From an uncultured Eubacteriales bacterium (lineage in GTDB: Bacteria; Bacillota; Clostridia; Oscillospirales; Oscillospiraceae), in NCBI GenBank assembly GCA_902477055.1, contig CABSFY010000020.1:1-26338 (forward strand): a DNA stretch of 26,338 nt. Direction: 5' to 3'. Below, piece after piece: positions 6,734 to 12,971 of this stretch (position 1 is its first letter; every line of letters starts with the position of its first letter). A model generated the notes under the pieces. It was not told the origin of the DNA and ran no database searches. It saw only the letters and a list, made by a program, of their open reading frames with translations. The position numbers and the translations under genes were made by a program.

Positions 6734-8575
6734 ATGAAACATTTCAGCCAGAGAGGACTTTCCTTCCTGTTGGTTCTGTGCATCGTCACCGCGCTGTTCG
6801 TAACCTCTGTTTTCGCGAAGAACACCGACCGGCGCGGCACGGACTGTACCAGCCTCAGCAGCCAGGCAACGGCGTACTACACCGGCAACTACACCTACGA
6901 CACCATGTCCAAGCTGCAAGGCGGCACGACAAACTGCCTGACGACGGTCGATTCCACCATGTACAAGCAGCTTCAGACGCTGATGAAGTCCACCATGACA
7001 AACAGTGTCAGCTACAAGGCTCTGACCAACTATTGGCCGGCTACGGACAACAGCATCTATTTCTACAGCAACACTGGCTATGGCGGCAATGTTAGCCGGG
7101 AGCATGTCTGGCCGAAGAGCCATGCAACCTTCCATCAGTCCGGCGGAGGCAGCGACCTGCATCATCTTCGTCCGGAGGATGCTCAAGTAAACAGCAGGCG
7201 ATGGAATTATACGATGGGCAACGTAAAATCCACCGTTTCTAACCCGACGACTTATGATTATGAGGGGAAGGTCGTTTTATGGTATTCCCCCGATAAATAC
7301 CTTGTTGAGGTTCCTGATTATGTCAAGGGCGACGTCGCGCGGATTTTGCTTTATGTCTACGTTCGCTGGGAGGAACCGAATCTTTTCATGAACGACCCCA
7401 GCGCGAAGCCCGGCCCCGGAGATGAAAAGAATGACGGCATCAAAGTCATTGAAAGCCTCGACACGCTGCTGGAGTGGTGCGAGCTGGACCCCGTGGACAC
7501 GTGGGAAATGAAGCGCAACGATGAAGTCCAGAATATCCAGGGCAACCGCAACGTCTTTATCGACTATCCGGAGTACTCTTGGCTGTTGTTTGGACAGAAG
7601 GTCCCGAACGACATGACTACCCCCTCCGGCGAGGCGAAGAACGGCACGCCGACCGTCTGCAAGCATACGAACACGAAGAACGAGCATCTGGATGCCATCT
7701 GCACGACCGCGGGCTATGACCGCACGGTCTGCGCCGACTGCGGTGCGACGGTAAAGGAAACGACGCTGCCCGCGCTGGGCCATGATTACAAGAGCGGCGC
7801 CTGCACCCGCTGCGGCGCGGCTGACCCGAACTACAAGCCCGACTGCAAGCACGAAAACGTCGAGCATCAGCATCTGGATGCCGCCTGCACGACCGCCGGA
7901 TACGACCGCGACGTCTGCAAGGACTGCGGCAAGACCGTATCGGAAACCACCGCGCCTGCGCTGGGGCATGACTATAAGAGCGGCAAATGCACCCGCTGCG
8001 GCGCGGCCGATCCGAACGCCAAGCCCGCGAATACCCCGAAATACACCGACTTTGCCGACCTTCCGGTCCGGAGCTGGTATAAGGATGCCGTCAGCTACGC
8101 GCTGGAAAACGGCCTGATGAATGGTGTCGCCCGGCGGGAATTTGACCCGGAGGGCGAGCTGACCCGCGCGATGTTCGTGACCATCCTCTACCGCGCCGAG
8201 GGGTCCCCGGATATGACCGGCAAGACCGCCGCCTTCACCGATGTCCCGGCGGGCCAGTGGTATAGCGACGCGGTCGTCTGGGCGACCGAGAACCGGATCG
8301 TCAACGGCACGAGCGCCGCGACCTATGAGCCGGACGCGCCGATCACCCGCGAGCAGATCGCGACCATCCTGTTCCGCTACAGCAAGGCGGCCAAGACCGA
8401 CAACACCCTTGCCTCCTTCCCAGACGCGGGTACGGTCAGCGGCTACGCCTACGACGCGATGTGCTGGGCGGTCAGCGAGGGCATCATCAATGGCTCCGAC
8501 GGCAGGCTCGTCCCGCAGGACAACGCCACCCGCGTCCAAATCGCCGCCATTTTGATGCGGTATTTGGAGAAGTAA
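6734..8575 (+). CDS. Secreted endonuclease I-family nuclease with Cys-rich repeats and SLH anchor
   Basis: A 613-residue extracellular protein. In order: signal peptide (1-28, cut likely after SVFA); an EndoI/NucM-type nuclease domain (about 40-290) with the metal/His active-site motif REHVWPKSH (122-130), DLHHLRPEDAQVN (141-153) and the late motif RNDEVQNIQGNRNVFIDYPE (261-280); two nearly identical 62-residue-spaced Cys-rich repeats (about 309-368 and 371-430), each with CKH, CTTAGYDR, CxDCG and CTRCGAADPN; and three SLH domains (about 436-490, 499-552, 560-613) that would hold it to the cell wall. The nuclease family cuts DNA (and often RNA) non-specifically. The paired CxxC motifs look metal-binding. 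It diverges from the pst operon, so a phosphorus-scavenging role is an attractive inference. The gene stands alone with its own promoter and terminator. Confidence 0.9.
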   Translation: MKHFSQRGLSFLLVLCIVTALFVTSVFAKNTDRRGTDCTSLSSQATAYYTGNYTYDTMSKLQGGTTNCLTTVDSTMYKQLQTLMKSTMTNSVSYKALTNYWPATDNSIYFYSNTGYGGNVSREHVWPKSHATFHQSGGGSDLHHLRPEDAQVNSRRWNYTMGNVKSTVSNPTTYDYEGKVVLWYSPDKYLVEVPDYVKGDVARILLYVYVRWEEPNLFMNDPSAKPGPGDEKNDGIKVIESLDTLLEWCELDPVDTWEMKRNDEVQNIQGNRNVFIDYPEYSWLLFGQKVPNDMTTPSGEAKNGTPTVCKHTNTKNEHLDAICTTAGYDRTVCADCGATVKETTLPALGHDYKSGACTRCGAADPNYKPDCKHENVEHQHLDAACTTAGYDRDVCKDCGKTVSETTAPALGHDYKSGKCTRCGAADPNAKPANTPKYTDFADLPVRSWYKDAVSYALENGLMNGVARREFDPEGELTRAMFVTILYRAEGSPDMTGKTAAFTDVPAGQWYSDAVVWATENRIVNGTSAATYEPDAPITREQIATILFRYSKAAKTDNTLASFPDAGTVSGYAYDAMCWAVSEGIINGSDGRLVPQDNATRVQIAAILMRYLEK

Positions 8576-8585
8576 AATAAAAACA

Positions 8586-8625
8586 CCGGCGGTGCGCATT
8601 TTGGTGCGCACCGCCGGATTTTTAT
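8586..8625 (+). terminator. Rho-independent terminator of the nuclease gene
   Basis: A 13 bp GC-rich stem (8586-8598 with 8605-8617, loop TTTTGG) is followed by ATTTTTAT. It begins 10 bases after the nuclease stop codon. Confidence 0.92.
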
Positions 8626-8641
8626 CGCCGTGCAGTCCATT

Positions 8642-8686
8642 GGCTCCCTCTGACGAGGGAGCTGGCGCGAAGCGCCTGAGGGAGAG
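8642..8686 (+). repeat. Family B double-hairpin repeat, copy 1
   Basis: First hairpin GCTCCCTC/GAGGGAGC (8643-8650, 8655-8662), then second hairpin GGCGC/GCGCC (8664-8668, 8672-8676), then tail TGAGGGAGAG. The tail could alternatively pair with the first arm. Together with copy 2 it forms a large inverted pair around 8687-8733. Confidence 0.7.
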
Positions 8687-8733
8687 ATGCAGGCAGTATC
8701 GTCTATCAGAAAATCCATATAGACCGAGGGCTT

Positions 8734-8783
8734 CTCTCCTTCCGTCACGGCTCCGCCGTGCCACCTCCCTCACAGAGGAAGGT
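8734..8783 (-). repeat. Family B double-hairpin repeat, copy 2 (inverted)
   Basis: An inverted copy relative to copy 1. On the plus strand it reads CTCTCCTTCC, then a CACGGC/GCCGTG hairpin, then ACCTCCCTCACAGAGGAAGG. The facing arrangement of copies 1 and 2 resembles the terminal inverted repeats of a small mobile element, although no transposase is present. Confidence 0.65.
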
Positions 8784-8805
8784 TTTTGAATGGTATGCAC
8801 CATCC

Positions 8806-8859
8806 AAGGGCTTCCCTGTGCAAGGGAAGCTGTCACGCGGAACGCGTGACTGAAGGGTT
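8806..8859 (+). repeat. Family B double-hairpin repeat, copy 3
   Basis: GCTTCCCT/AGGGAAGC (8810-8817, 8823-8830) is followed by a perfect 8 bp hairpin GTCACGCG/CGCGTGAC (8832-8839, 8843-8850) and the tail TGAAGGG. This is the best-preserved copy in the window and a good reference for the family. Confidence 0.75.
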
Positions 8860-8860
8860 G

Positions 8861-8886
8861 ATTTCGCGCCTTTGGCGCGAAATTTT
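8861..8886 (+). repeat. Terminator-shaped palindrome after repeat B3
   Basis: A perfect 10 bp stem (ATTTCGCGCC at 8861-8870, GGCGCGAAAT at 8874-8883) with a 3-base loop is followed by TTTAA. A smaller GTGCC/GGCAC hairpin follows at 8891-8904. No gene on the plus strand is left for it to terminate, because the nuclease is already terminated at 8586-8625. It is therefore probably part of the repeat mosaic. Confidence 0.55.
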
Positions 8887-8908
8887 AATCGTGCCGACAG
8901 GCACACTT

Positions 8909-8936
8909 CACTGACTACTGGCCACTATTCACTAAC
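8909..8936 (+). repeat. Heptad tandem repeat, four units
   Basis: Four consecutive 7-base units: CACTGAC, TACTGGC, CACTATT, CACTAAC. Related heptads occur at 12884-12904 and 14852-14879, each lying between a family B and an inverted family A element. Confidence 0.6.
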
Positions 8937-8978
8937 CGCCGATCGATGGCGGGAAACGAAAGCCAATACGGAATTCGC

Positions 8979-9004
8979 GGCGGGGTCAGGTGACCCCGCC
9001 CTAC
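8979..9004 (-). repeat. Family A palindromic repeat, copy 2 (inverted)
   Basis: A perfect 10 bp stem GGCGGGGTCA/TGACCCCGCC (8979-8988, 8991-9000) with a GG loop is followed by CTAC, the reverse of the family's GTAG lead. It ends the repeat cluster that fills the 568-base gap between the nuclease gene and the phosphofructokinase. I see no gene in that gap. Confidence 0.7.
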
Positions 9005-9067
9005 GGATGCTTTTCGGTGGTGCGTCCAACGGCTGCAAAGCGGTGTTGAATTTTCCCGGCGGAGTGC

Positions 9068-9096
9068 TTGCAATGCGCAGCTGCTTGTGCTATACT
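9068..9096 (+). promoter_or_regulatory. Promoter of the phosphofructokinase gene
   Basis: TTGCAA (9068-9073), a 17-base spacer and TATACT (9091-9096), with TGC immediately before the -10 (extended). It stands 47 bases above the start codon. This is the clearest sigma-A type promoter in the window on the plus strand. Confidence 0.8.
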
Positions 9097-9143
9097 GTAT
9101 CCGAATTCGTGCAAATGCTGCACTGGAACATGGAGGAATACAT

Positions 9144-10388
9144 ATGAGAACAAAGAAGCCGCTTGTCGGTGCTGCAATTATCGGTCAGTCCGGCGGCCCG
9201 TCCGCCGTTATCAACGCCAGCGCTTATGGCGTTATCAAAACCGCGCTGGAGAGCGAAGCCATCACCAAGGTCTACGGCGCTTTCCATGGCATCGTCGGCG
9301 TACTGAACGACCGCCTGCTGGTCATGGACGAGGAGGATCCGAAGGAGCTGGAACGCCTGCTCTACACGCCGTCCTCCGCACTCGGCTCCTGCCGCTATAA
9401 GATCGCCGATCCTGACACCGACGATACCGATTTCAAGCGCATCCTGGAGGTTTTCCAGAAATATAACGTCCGCTACTTCTTCTACAACGGCGGCAACGAC
9501 TCAATGGACACCTGCAACAAGATCAACCGCTACATGAAGAAGGTCGGCTACGAATGCCGCGTGTTCGGCGTTCCCAAGACCATCGACAACGACCTGTTCG
9601 GCACGGATCACTGCCCGGGCTTTGCCTCTGCCGCAAAGTACATCGCGACCTCCTTTATGGAAGTCTCCCGCGACAGTGAGGTCTATGACAAGGGCATGAT
9701 TACCATCATCGAGTGCATGGGCCGCCATGCGGGCTGGCTGACTGCTGCCTCCGCGCTGGCCGACCTGTCCGGCGACGGTCCCGATCTGATTTACCTGCCT
9801 GAGGTCGATTTCGACATGGACCAGTTCGTGGACGACGTGATCGCCGTCTATCAGCGCAGCGGCAAGTGCCTTGTCGCCGTTTCCGAGGGCCTGCATTATT
9901 CCGACGGCACGTTTGTCTCCGAGGCAAAGACCTCCCGCACGGACGGCTTCGGCCATGCGCAGCTTGGCGGTCTGGCGGCTCGTCTGGCGGGCATCATCAA
10001 GGCGGCTACGGGTGCGAAGGTCCGTGGCATCGAGCTGTCGCTGCTGCAGCGCTGCGCAGCCCACTGCGCCTCCCTGACGGACATCGAGGAGTCCTTCAAC
10101 TCCGGTAAGACCGCCGTTGAGGCCGCGCTGGCCGGCGAAACCGGCAAGATGGTCGGCTTCTCCTGCGACCGCGTCAAGGGCTACACCTGCAAGTATGAGC
10201 TGTTCGATCTGGAGCAGGTGGCGAACTTCGAGAAGAAGGTCCCGCTGGAGTGGATCACCGACGATCATACCTACGTCACCAATGACTTCATCCGCTACTG
10301 CCTCCCGCTCATCAAGGGCGAAACCAAGCTCGAATACGAGGACGGCCTGCCCCGCTTTGCCCGTCTGAAGCAGGTTTTTGCAAAGTAA
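9144..10388 (+). CDS. pfp: PPi-type 6-phosphofructokinase
   Basis: A 414-residue cytoplasmic glycolytic enzyme that phosphorylates fructose 6-phosphate. The sequence shows the nucleotide/PPi-site loop GQSGGPSAVINAS (14-26), GGNDSMDT (116-123), the catalytic PKTIDND (144-150) and MGRHAGWLT (192-200). In this family the Asp in GGND and the Lys in PKTIDND mark pyrophosphate-dependent enzymes, whereas ATP enzymes usually have GGDGS and PGTIDND. PPi use is therefore the better reading and would make the step reversible. The length fits the non-allosteric PPi group (about 400-420). The start follows GGAGGA by six bases. Monocistronic: own promoter, and a hairpin after the stop. Confidence 0.9.
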   Translation: MRTKKPLVGAAIIGQSGGPSAVINASAYGVIKTALESEAITKVYGAFHGIVGVLNDRLLVMDEEDPKELERLLYTPSSALGSCRYKIADPDTDDTDFKRILEVFQKYNVRYFFYNGGNDSMDTCNKINRYMKKVGYECRVFGVPKTIDNDLFGTDHCPGFASAAKYIATSFMEVSRDSEVYDKGMITIIECMGRHAGWLTAASALADLSGDGPDLIYLPEVDFDMDQFVDDVIAVYQRSGKCLVAVSEGLHYSDGTFVSEAKTSRTDGFGHAQLGGLAARLAGIIKAATGAKVRGIELSLLQRCAAHCASLTDIEESFNSGKTAVEAALAGETGKMVGFSCDRVKGYTCKYELFDLEQVANFEKKVPLEWITDDHTYVTNDFIRYCLPLIKGETKLEYEDGLPRFARLKQVFAK

Positions 10389-10407
10389 AAAACTGAAAAC
10401 AAAAACA

Positions 10408-10435
10408 GCGCTCCCGATGAATGCTTCGGGAGCGC
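10408..10435. terminator. Shared terminator between convergent pfp and rlmH
   Basis: A 10 bp stem GCGCTCCCGA/TCGGGAGCGC lies between two convergent stop codons 54 bases apart. On the minus strand it is followed by TGTTTTTGTTTT, a strong tail for the rlmH side. On the plus strand the tail (GTTGGTTTATTT) is weaker. Confidence 0.8.
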
Positions 10436-10442
10436 CGTTGGT

Positions 10443-10925
10443 TTATTTGTGGTATTTCGTTCCGGCCTGAATGGTTTCGGCGCGGTAGAGCTGTTCGAGC
10501 GCCATGACGCGCACAAGATGATGCGGGAAGGTCATCGGGCCGAAAGACAGGCGGAAGCTCGCCATCGCCTTGATGCGCGGGTCGATGCCGAAGGACGAGC
10601 CGATGAGAAAGCACAGACTGCTTTTGCCCTCGACCTTGACCTGCGCGAGCTTTCGCGCAAAGTCCTCGGACGAGAGCGTCTGTCCCTCCGGAGTAAAGAC
10701 GCAGAACCACGCGTTTTTCGGCAGCTTCGCCTCGATGAGCGCTGCCTCGGCCGCGAGGCCCGCCGCGATCTGCGCGGGGGACGGGTCGTCCGGCAGCCGC
10801 TGCTCCGGCAGCTCGATCAGCGAAAATTTGCAGAACGCGGCCAGCCGTTTGGCGTATTCCTCGACCGCTGCAAGATAAAACTTCTCCTTGAGCTTGCCGA
10901 CGGCAATCAATGTGACCGAGAGCAT
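10443..10925 (-). CDS. rlmH: 23S rRNA (pseudouridine-1915 N3) methyltransferase
   Basis: A 160-residue SPOUT-class enzyme that methylates pseudouridine 1915 of 23S rRNA in helix 69 of the assembled ribosome, using S-adenosylmethionine. Length and pattern match the family throughout: N-terminal VTLIAVGKLKEKFY, the YAKRL segment, the cofactor-binding knot with FLIGSSFGID, and the diagnostic end FGPMTFPHHLVRVMALEQLYRA followed by GTKYHK. The ATG is 10 bases after the sufB-like stop, with a GAGG site in the end of that gene, so it may be read with the SUF genes. The function is unrelated to iron-sulfur assembly as far as is known. Confidence 0.96.
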   Translation of the reverse strand: MLSVTLIAVGKLKEKFYLAAVEEYAKRLAAFCKFSLIELPEQRLPDDPSPAQIAAGLAAEAALIEAKLPKNAWFCVFTPEGQTLSSEDFARKLAQVKVEGKSSLCFLIGSSFGIDPRIKAMASFRLSFGPMTFPHHLVRVMALEQLYRAETIQAGTKYHK

Positions 10926-10935
10926 TGCCGCGCCC

Positions 10936-11859
10936 TCAGCGCAGGAAGCCTTCGAGGATCTTCTGCTCGGCCTGCTCGGCGGAAAGGCCGAGGGTCATGA
11001 GCTTGAGGATCTGCTCGCCGGCGATGCGCCCGATGGCCGCCTCATGGATGAGGGCGGCATCGACGTGGTTGCAGGTGATCTCCGGAATGGCACGAACCTT
11101 CGCCGTGCCCATGATGATCGCGTCGCACTGGACATGGCCAAAGCACTTAGCATTGCCCTCGACGCGGGGATAAAAGACCTGTGATGATGCGTCCTGCGCG
11201 ACGGAGCGCGAAACGACCTGCGCCTTGCTGTCCTCGCCGTTGAGGAATACATCCATTTCGGACACTGCGTGCTGCGCCCCGTGAGTCAGGAGCTTTTCGC
11301 GGATGATGATCTCGCTGCCTGCGCCGTTGCATTCGGCTTTGGTGTAGCGTTTTGTGTCGTCTACGCCGCGGATCTGGCTGGTTTCCAGCGTGACCGATGC
11401 GCCCTCCTCCAGGTAGAGAATGGTCTGCGGGTTGAGCAGGCGTTTGCCGCTGCCCTCGCCCTCGCCGTAGTGCTTTTCAATGTAGCGCACCTTCGCGTTT
11501 TTGCCGACGTAGAAGGTGTGGATACCGTCGTGGCGGCTGTCGCAGTCGCCGCAGTTGTGGATGCCGCAGCCCGCGACGATCGTCACGTCCGCGCCCTCGC
11601 CGACGAAAAAGTCGTTGTAAACCATATCCTGGAAGCCGGATTTCGTCAGCACGACGGGAATGTGGACGGACTCGCCGACGGTGTGCGGCGCGATGCGGAT
11701 GTCGATGCCGTCCTTGTCGGTCTTGGACTCGATTTGAATATGCTCGGTGTTGCGGCGGAAGGCCTTCGTACCGTCGGAGCGGATGTTGACCGCGCCCTCA
11801 CCGGTGTCCTTCATGTCGGCAACGATCTCGAGAATGTGCTTTTGTACGTCGTTCAGCAA
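10936..11859 (-). CDS. SufB/SufD-like Fe-S scaffold, short form
   Basis: A 307-residue scaffold that would assemble iron-sulfur clusters together with the SufC ATPase encoded just upstream. It is much shorter than classical SufB (about 470). The beta-helical core is visible (repeated short strands with GEGADVTI, GKNAKVRYIE, EEGASVTLET), a Cys cluster GCGIHNCGDCDSRHDG (97-112), and the C-terminal SufB/D signature ITCNHVDAALIHEAAIGRI (261-279) with Cys263. Cysteines 98, 103, 106 and 263 are candidate cluster ligands. The only workable start is TTG, preceded by GGAGG at 10 bases and overlapping the end of sufC by 7 bases. No sufS, sufU or second SufB/D gene is nearby, consistent with the two-gene minimal SUF-like system (called SMS in the literature). 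Confidence 0.85.
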   Translation of the reverse strand: MLNDVQKHILEIVADMKDTGEGAVNIRSDGTKAFRRNTEHIQIESKTDKDGIDIRIAPHTVGESVHIPVVLTKSGFQDMVYNDFFVGEGADVTIVAGCGIHNCGDCDSRHDGIHTFYVGKNAKVRYIEKHYGEGEGSGKRLLNPQTILYLEEGASVTLETSQIRGVDDTKRYTKAECNGAGSEIIIREKLLTHGAQHAVSEMDVFLNGEDSKAQVVSRSVAQDASSQVFYPRVEGNAKCFGHVQCDAIIMGTAKVRAIPEITCNHVDAALIHEAAIGRIAGEQILKLMTLGLSAEQAEQKILEGFLR

Positions 11860-12587
11860 GTTCCGTTCACCTCCAAGCGGTTACAGCCGGTCACGGTGTC
11901 GGCGAGAATTTTCGGATAAATTTCGTCCACGCTGCCGCGTGCGGAAACGCTGCCGTTCGCGATCAGCACGATCTCGTCGGCCAGCCGGATGATGCGCTCC
12001 TGATGGGAAATAATGAGGATCGTGGCCTCTTTTTTGTCATGAATCTCTTGGAACGTCTCGGTCAGCCGGGCAAACGACCACAGGTCGATGCCCGCCTCCG
12101 GCTCGTCGAAGATCATCAGCTCGCTGCGCCGCGCCAGCACGGTGGCGATCTCGATGCGCTTGACCTCGCCGCCGGATAGGCTGGTGTCCACGTCGCGATC
12201 GATATAATCACGGGCGCACAGACCGACCTTCGTCAGATAGGAGCAGGCCCTGTCATGGCTCATAGCCTCGCCCGCCGCCACATCCAGAAGGTCGCGGACC
12301 TTCATGCCCTTGAAGCGCGGCGGCTGCTGGAAGCCGTAGGAAATGCCAAGCCGCGCCCGCTCTGTCACGGAAAGACCGGTGATGTTCGTGCCGTTCCAGA
12401 TGATCGAGCCGCCGCTGGGCTGATAAATGCCCATAATCGCGCGGGCGAGGCTCGTCTTGCCGCCGCCGTTCGGGCCGGTGATGACGACAAAGCGCTTGTC
12501 CGGCACGGTCAGACTGACATCGCGCAGAATGTCGACCGAGCCGTGCTCATCCGCGACGTGGTAGGATAGATTTTTGATCTCTAACAT
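11853..12587 (-). CDS. sufC: SufC-type Fe-S assembly ATPase
   Basis: A 244-residue ABC-type ATPase, soluble, partner of the SufB-like scaffold. It shows Walker A GPNGGGKTS (38-46), the Q-loop region YGFQQPPRFKGMKV, the signature LSGGEVKRIEIAT, Walker B LMIFDEPEAGID and the His switch IISHQ. The combination GGExKRxEIAT and DEPEAGID is typical of SufC rather than of transporters. The start at MLEIKNLSYHV is used because AAGGA lies about nine bases upstream; an upstream extension of 15 codons lacks similarity. It overlaps the next gene, so the two proteins are probably made in a fixed ratio. No clear promoter is found in 12588-12686. Confidence 0.92.
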   Translation of the reverse strand: MLEIKNLSYHVADEHGSVDILRDVSLTVPDKRFVVITGPNGGGKTSLARAIMGIYQPSGGSIIWNGTNITGLSVTERARLGISYGFQQPPRFKGMKVRDLLDVAAGEAMSHDRACSYLTKVGLCARDYIDRDVDTSLSGGEVKRIEIATVLARRSELMIFDEPEAGIDLWSFARLTETFQEIHDKKEATILIISHQERIIRLADEIVLIANGSVSARGSVDEIYPKILADTVTGCNRLEVNGTC

Positions 12588-12686
12588 ATCGATTCGTCCT
12601 TTGTGTTTCCTTAAAATCGGAACAGATAACATATTTTTCCCGCTCCGCGCGAGATTATGAGATAAGTTACCGCCCTCCGGTCATGC

Positions 12687-12712
12687 GTAGGGTGCGATGC
12701 CCACATCGCACC
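12687..12712 (+). repeat. Family A palindromic repeat, copy 3
   Basis: GTAGGG leads into a perfect 9 bp stem GGTGCGATG/CATCGCACC (12691-12699, 12704-12712) with loop CCCA, the same loop as copy 1. The 384-base gap between argS and sufC (12588-12971) contains only this and the following repeats. Confidence 0.7.
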
Positions 12713-12773
12713 ACGTAGGCACCTTCCGGTTTTTGTGAGGTCTGGATGAATGGTGAAAGCTGCCGTTTCGGTT

Positions 12774-12806
12774 TGTAGGGGACGGCGTCCTCGACGTCCC
12801 GTCCCC
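12774..12806 (+). repeat. Family A palindromic repeat, copy 4 (imperfect)
   Basis: TGTAGGGG is followed by an imperfect hairpin in which GGGGACGGCGTC faces GACGTCCCGTCCCC around a CTC loop. It is longer and less regular than copies 1-3. Confidence 0.6.
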
Positions 12807-12818
12807 GCCGCAGCGGTT

Positions 12819-12866
12819 GGCTCCCCTGAAAGGGGAGCTGTCAGCCGGAGGCTGACTGAGGGGTTT
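12819..12866 (+). repeat. Family B double-hairpin repeat, copy 4
   Basis: GGCTCCCCT/AGGGGAGCT makes the first hairpin, GTCAGCC/GGCTGAC the second (loop GGA), and the tail is TGAGGGG. It has the same architecture as copy 3 with compensated base changes in both stems. Confidence 0.72.
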
Positions 12867-12883
12867 CCCCCGTACACCCATTA

Positions 12884-12904
12884 TATTAGTCACTATTCAC
12901 TAAT
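12884..12904 (+). repeat. Heptad tandem repeat, three units
   Basis: Units TATTAGT, CACTATT and CACTAAT; the last two match units three and four of the 8909-8936 array apart from the final base. Confidence 0.5.
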
Positions 12905-12920
12905 CGATACTGCCTGCACT

Positions 12921-12947
12921 CGGGGCGTCGGGGACGCCGCCCCCTAC
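12921..12947 (-). repeat. Family A palindromic repeat, copy 5 (inverted)
   Basis: GGGGCGTC faces GACGCC/GCCCC with a short loop and ends in CCCTAC, the reverse of GTAGGG. It lies 25 bases before the argS stop codon. From the heptads to CCCTAC the distance is the same as at copy 6. Confidence 0.62.
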
Positions 12948-12971
12948 AGGCATCTATCGATAGCGCCGGCT

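Noticed and set aside
3823..6737. Long plus-strand open frames across pstA, pstC and pstS
   Set aside because: Low-complexity His/Arg/Gln-rich translations opposite well-conserved Pst proteins; typical high-GC antisense artefacts.
6524..7186. Minus-strand frame of 220 codons covering the pst-nuclease gap
   Set aside because: It would run through the nuclease promoter, a palindromic repeat and the start of the nuclease, has no ribosome site and no recognisable domain.
7277..8836. A 519-codon open frame antisense to the nuclease gene
   Set aside because: It is a GC-bias shadow of the real gene, whose nuclease, Cys-repeat and SLH motifs are unmistakable; the antisense product resembles nothing and has no ribosome site.
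8909..8936. Possible CRISPR-like array
   Set aside because: Units are 7 bases with no spacers, and no cas gene is present.
8872..9147. Small plus-strand frame upstream of pfp
   Set aside because: It is made of repeat sequence (heptads and an A element) and overlaps the pfp promoter.
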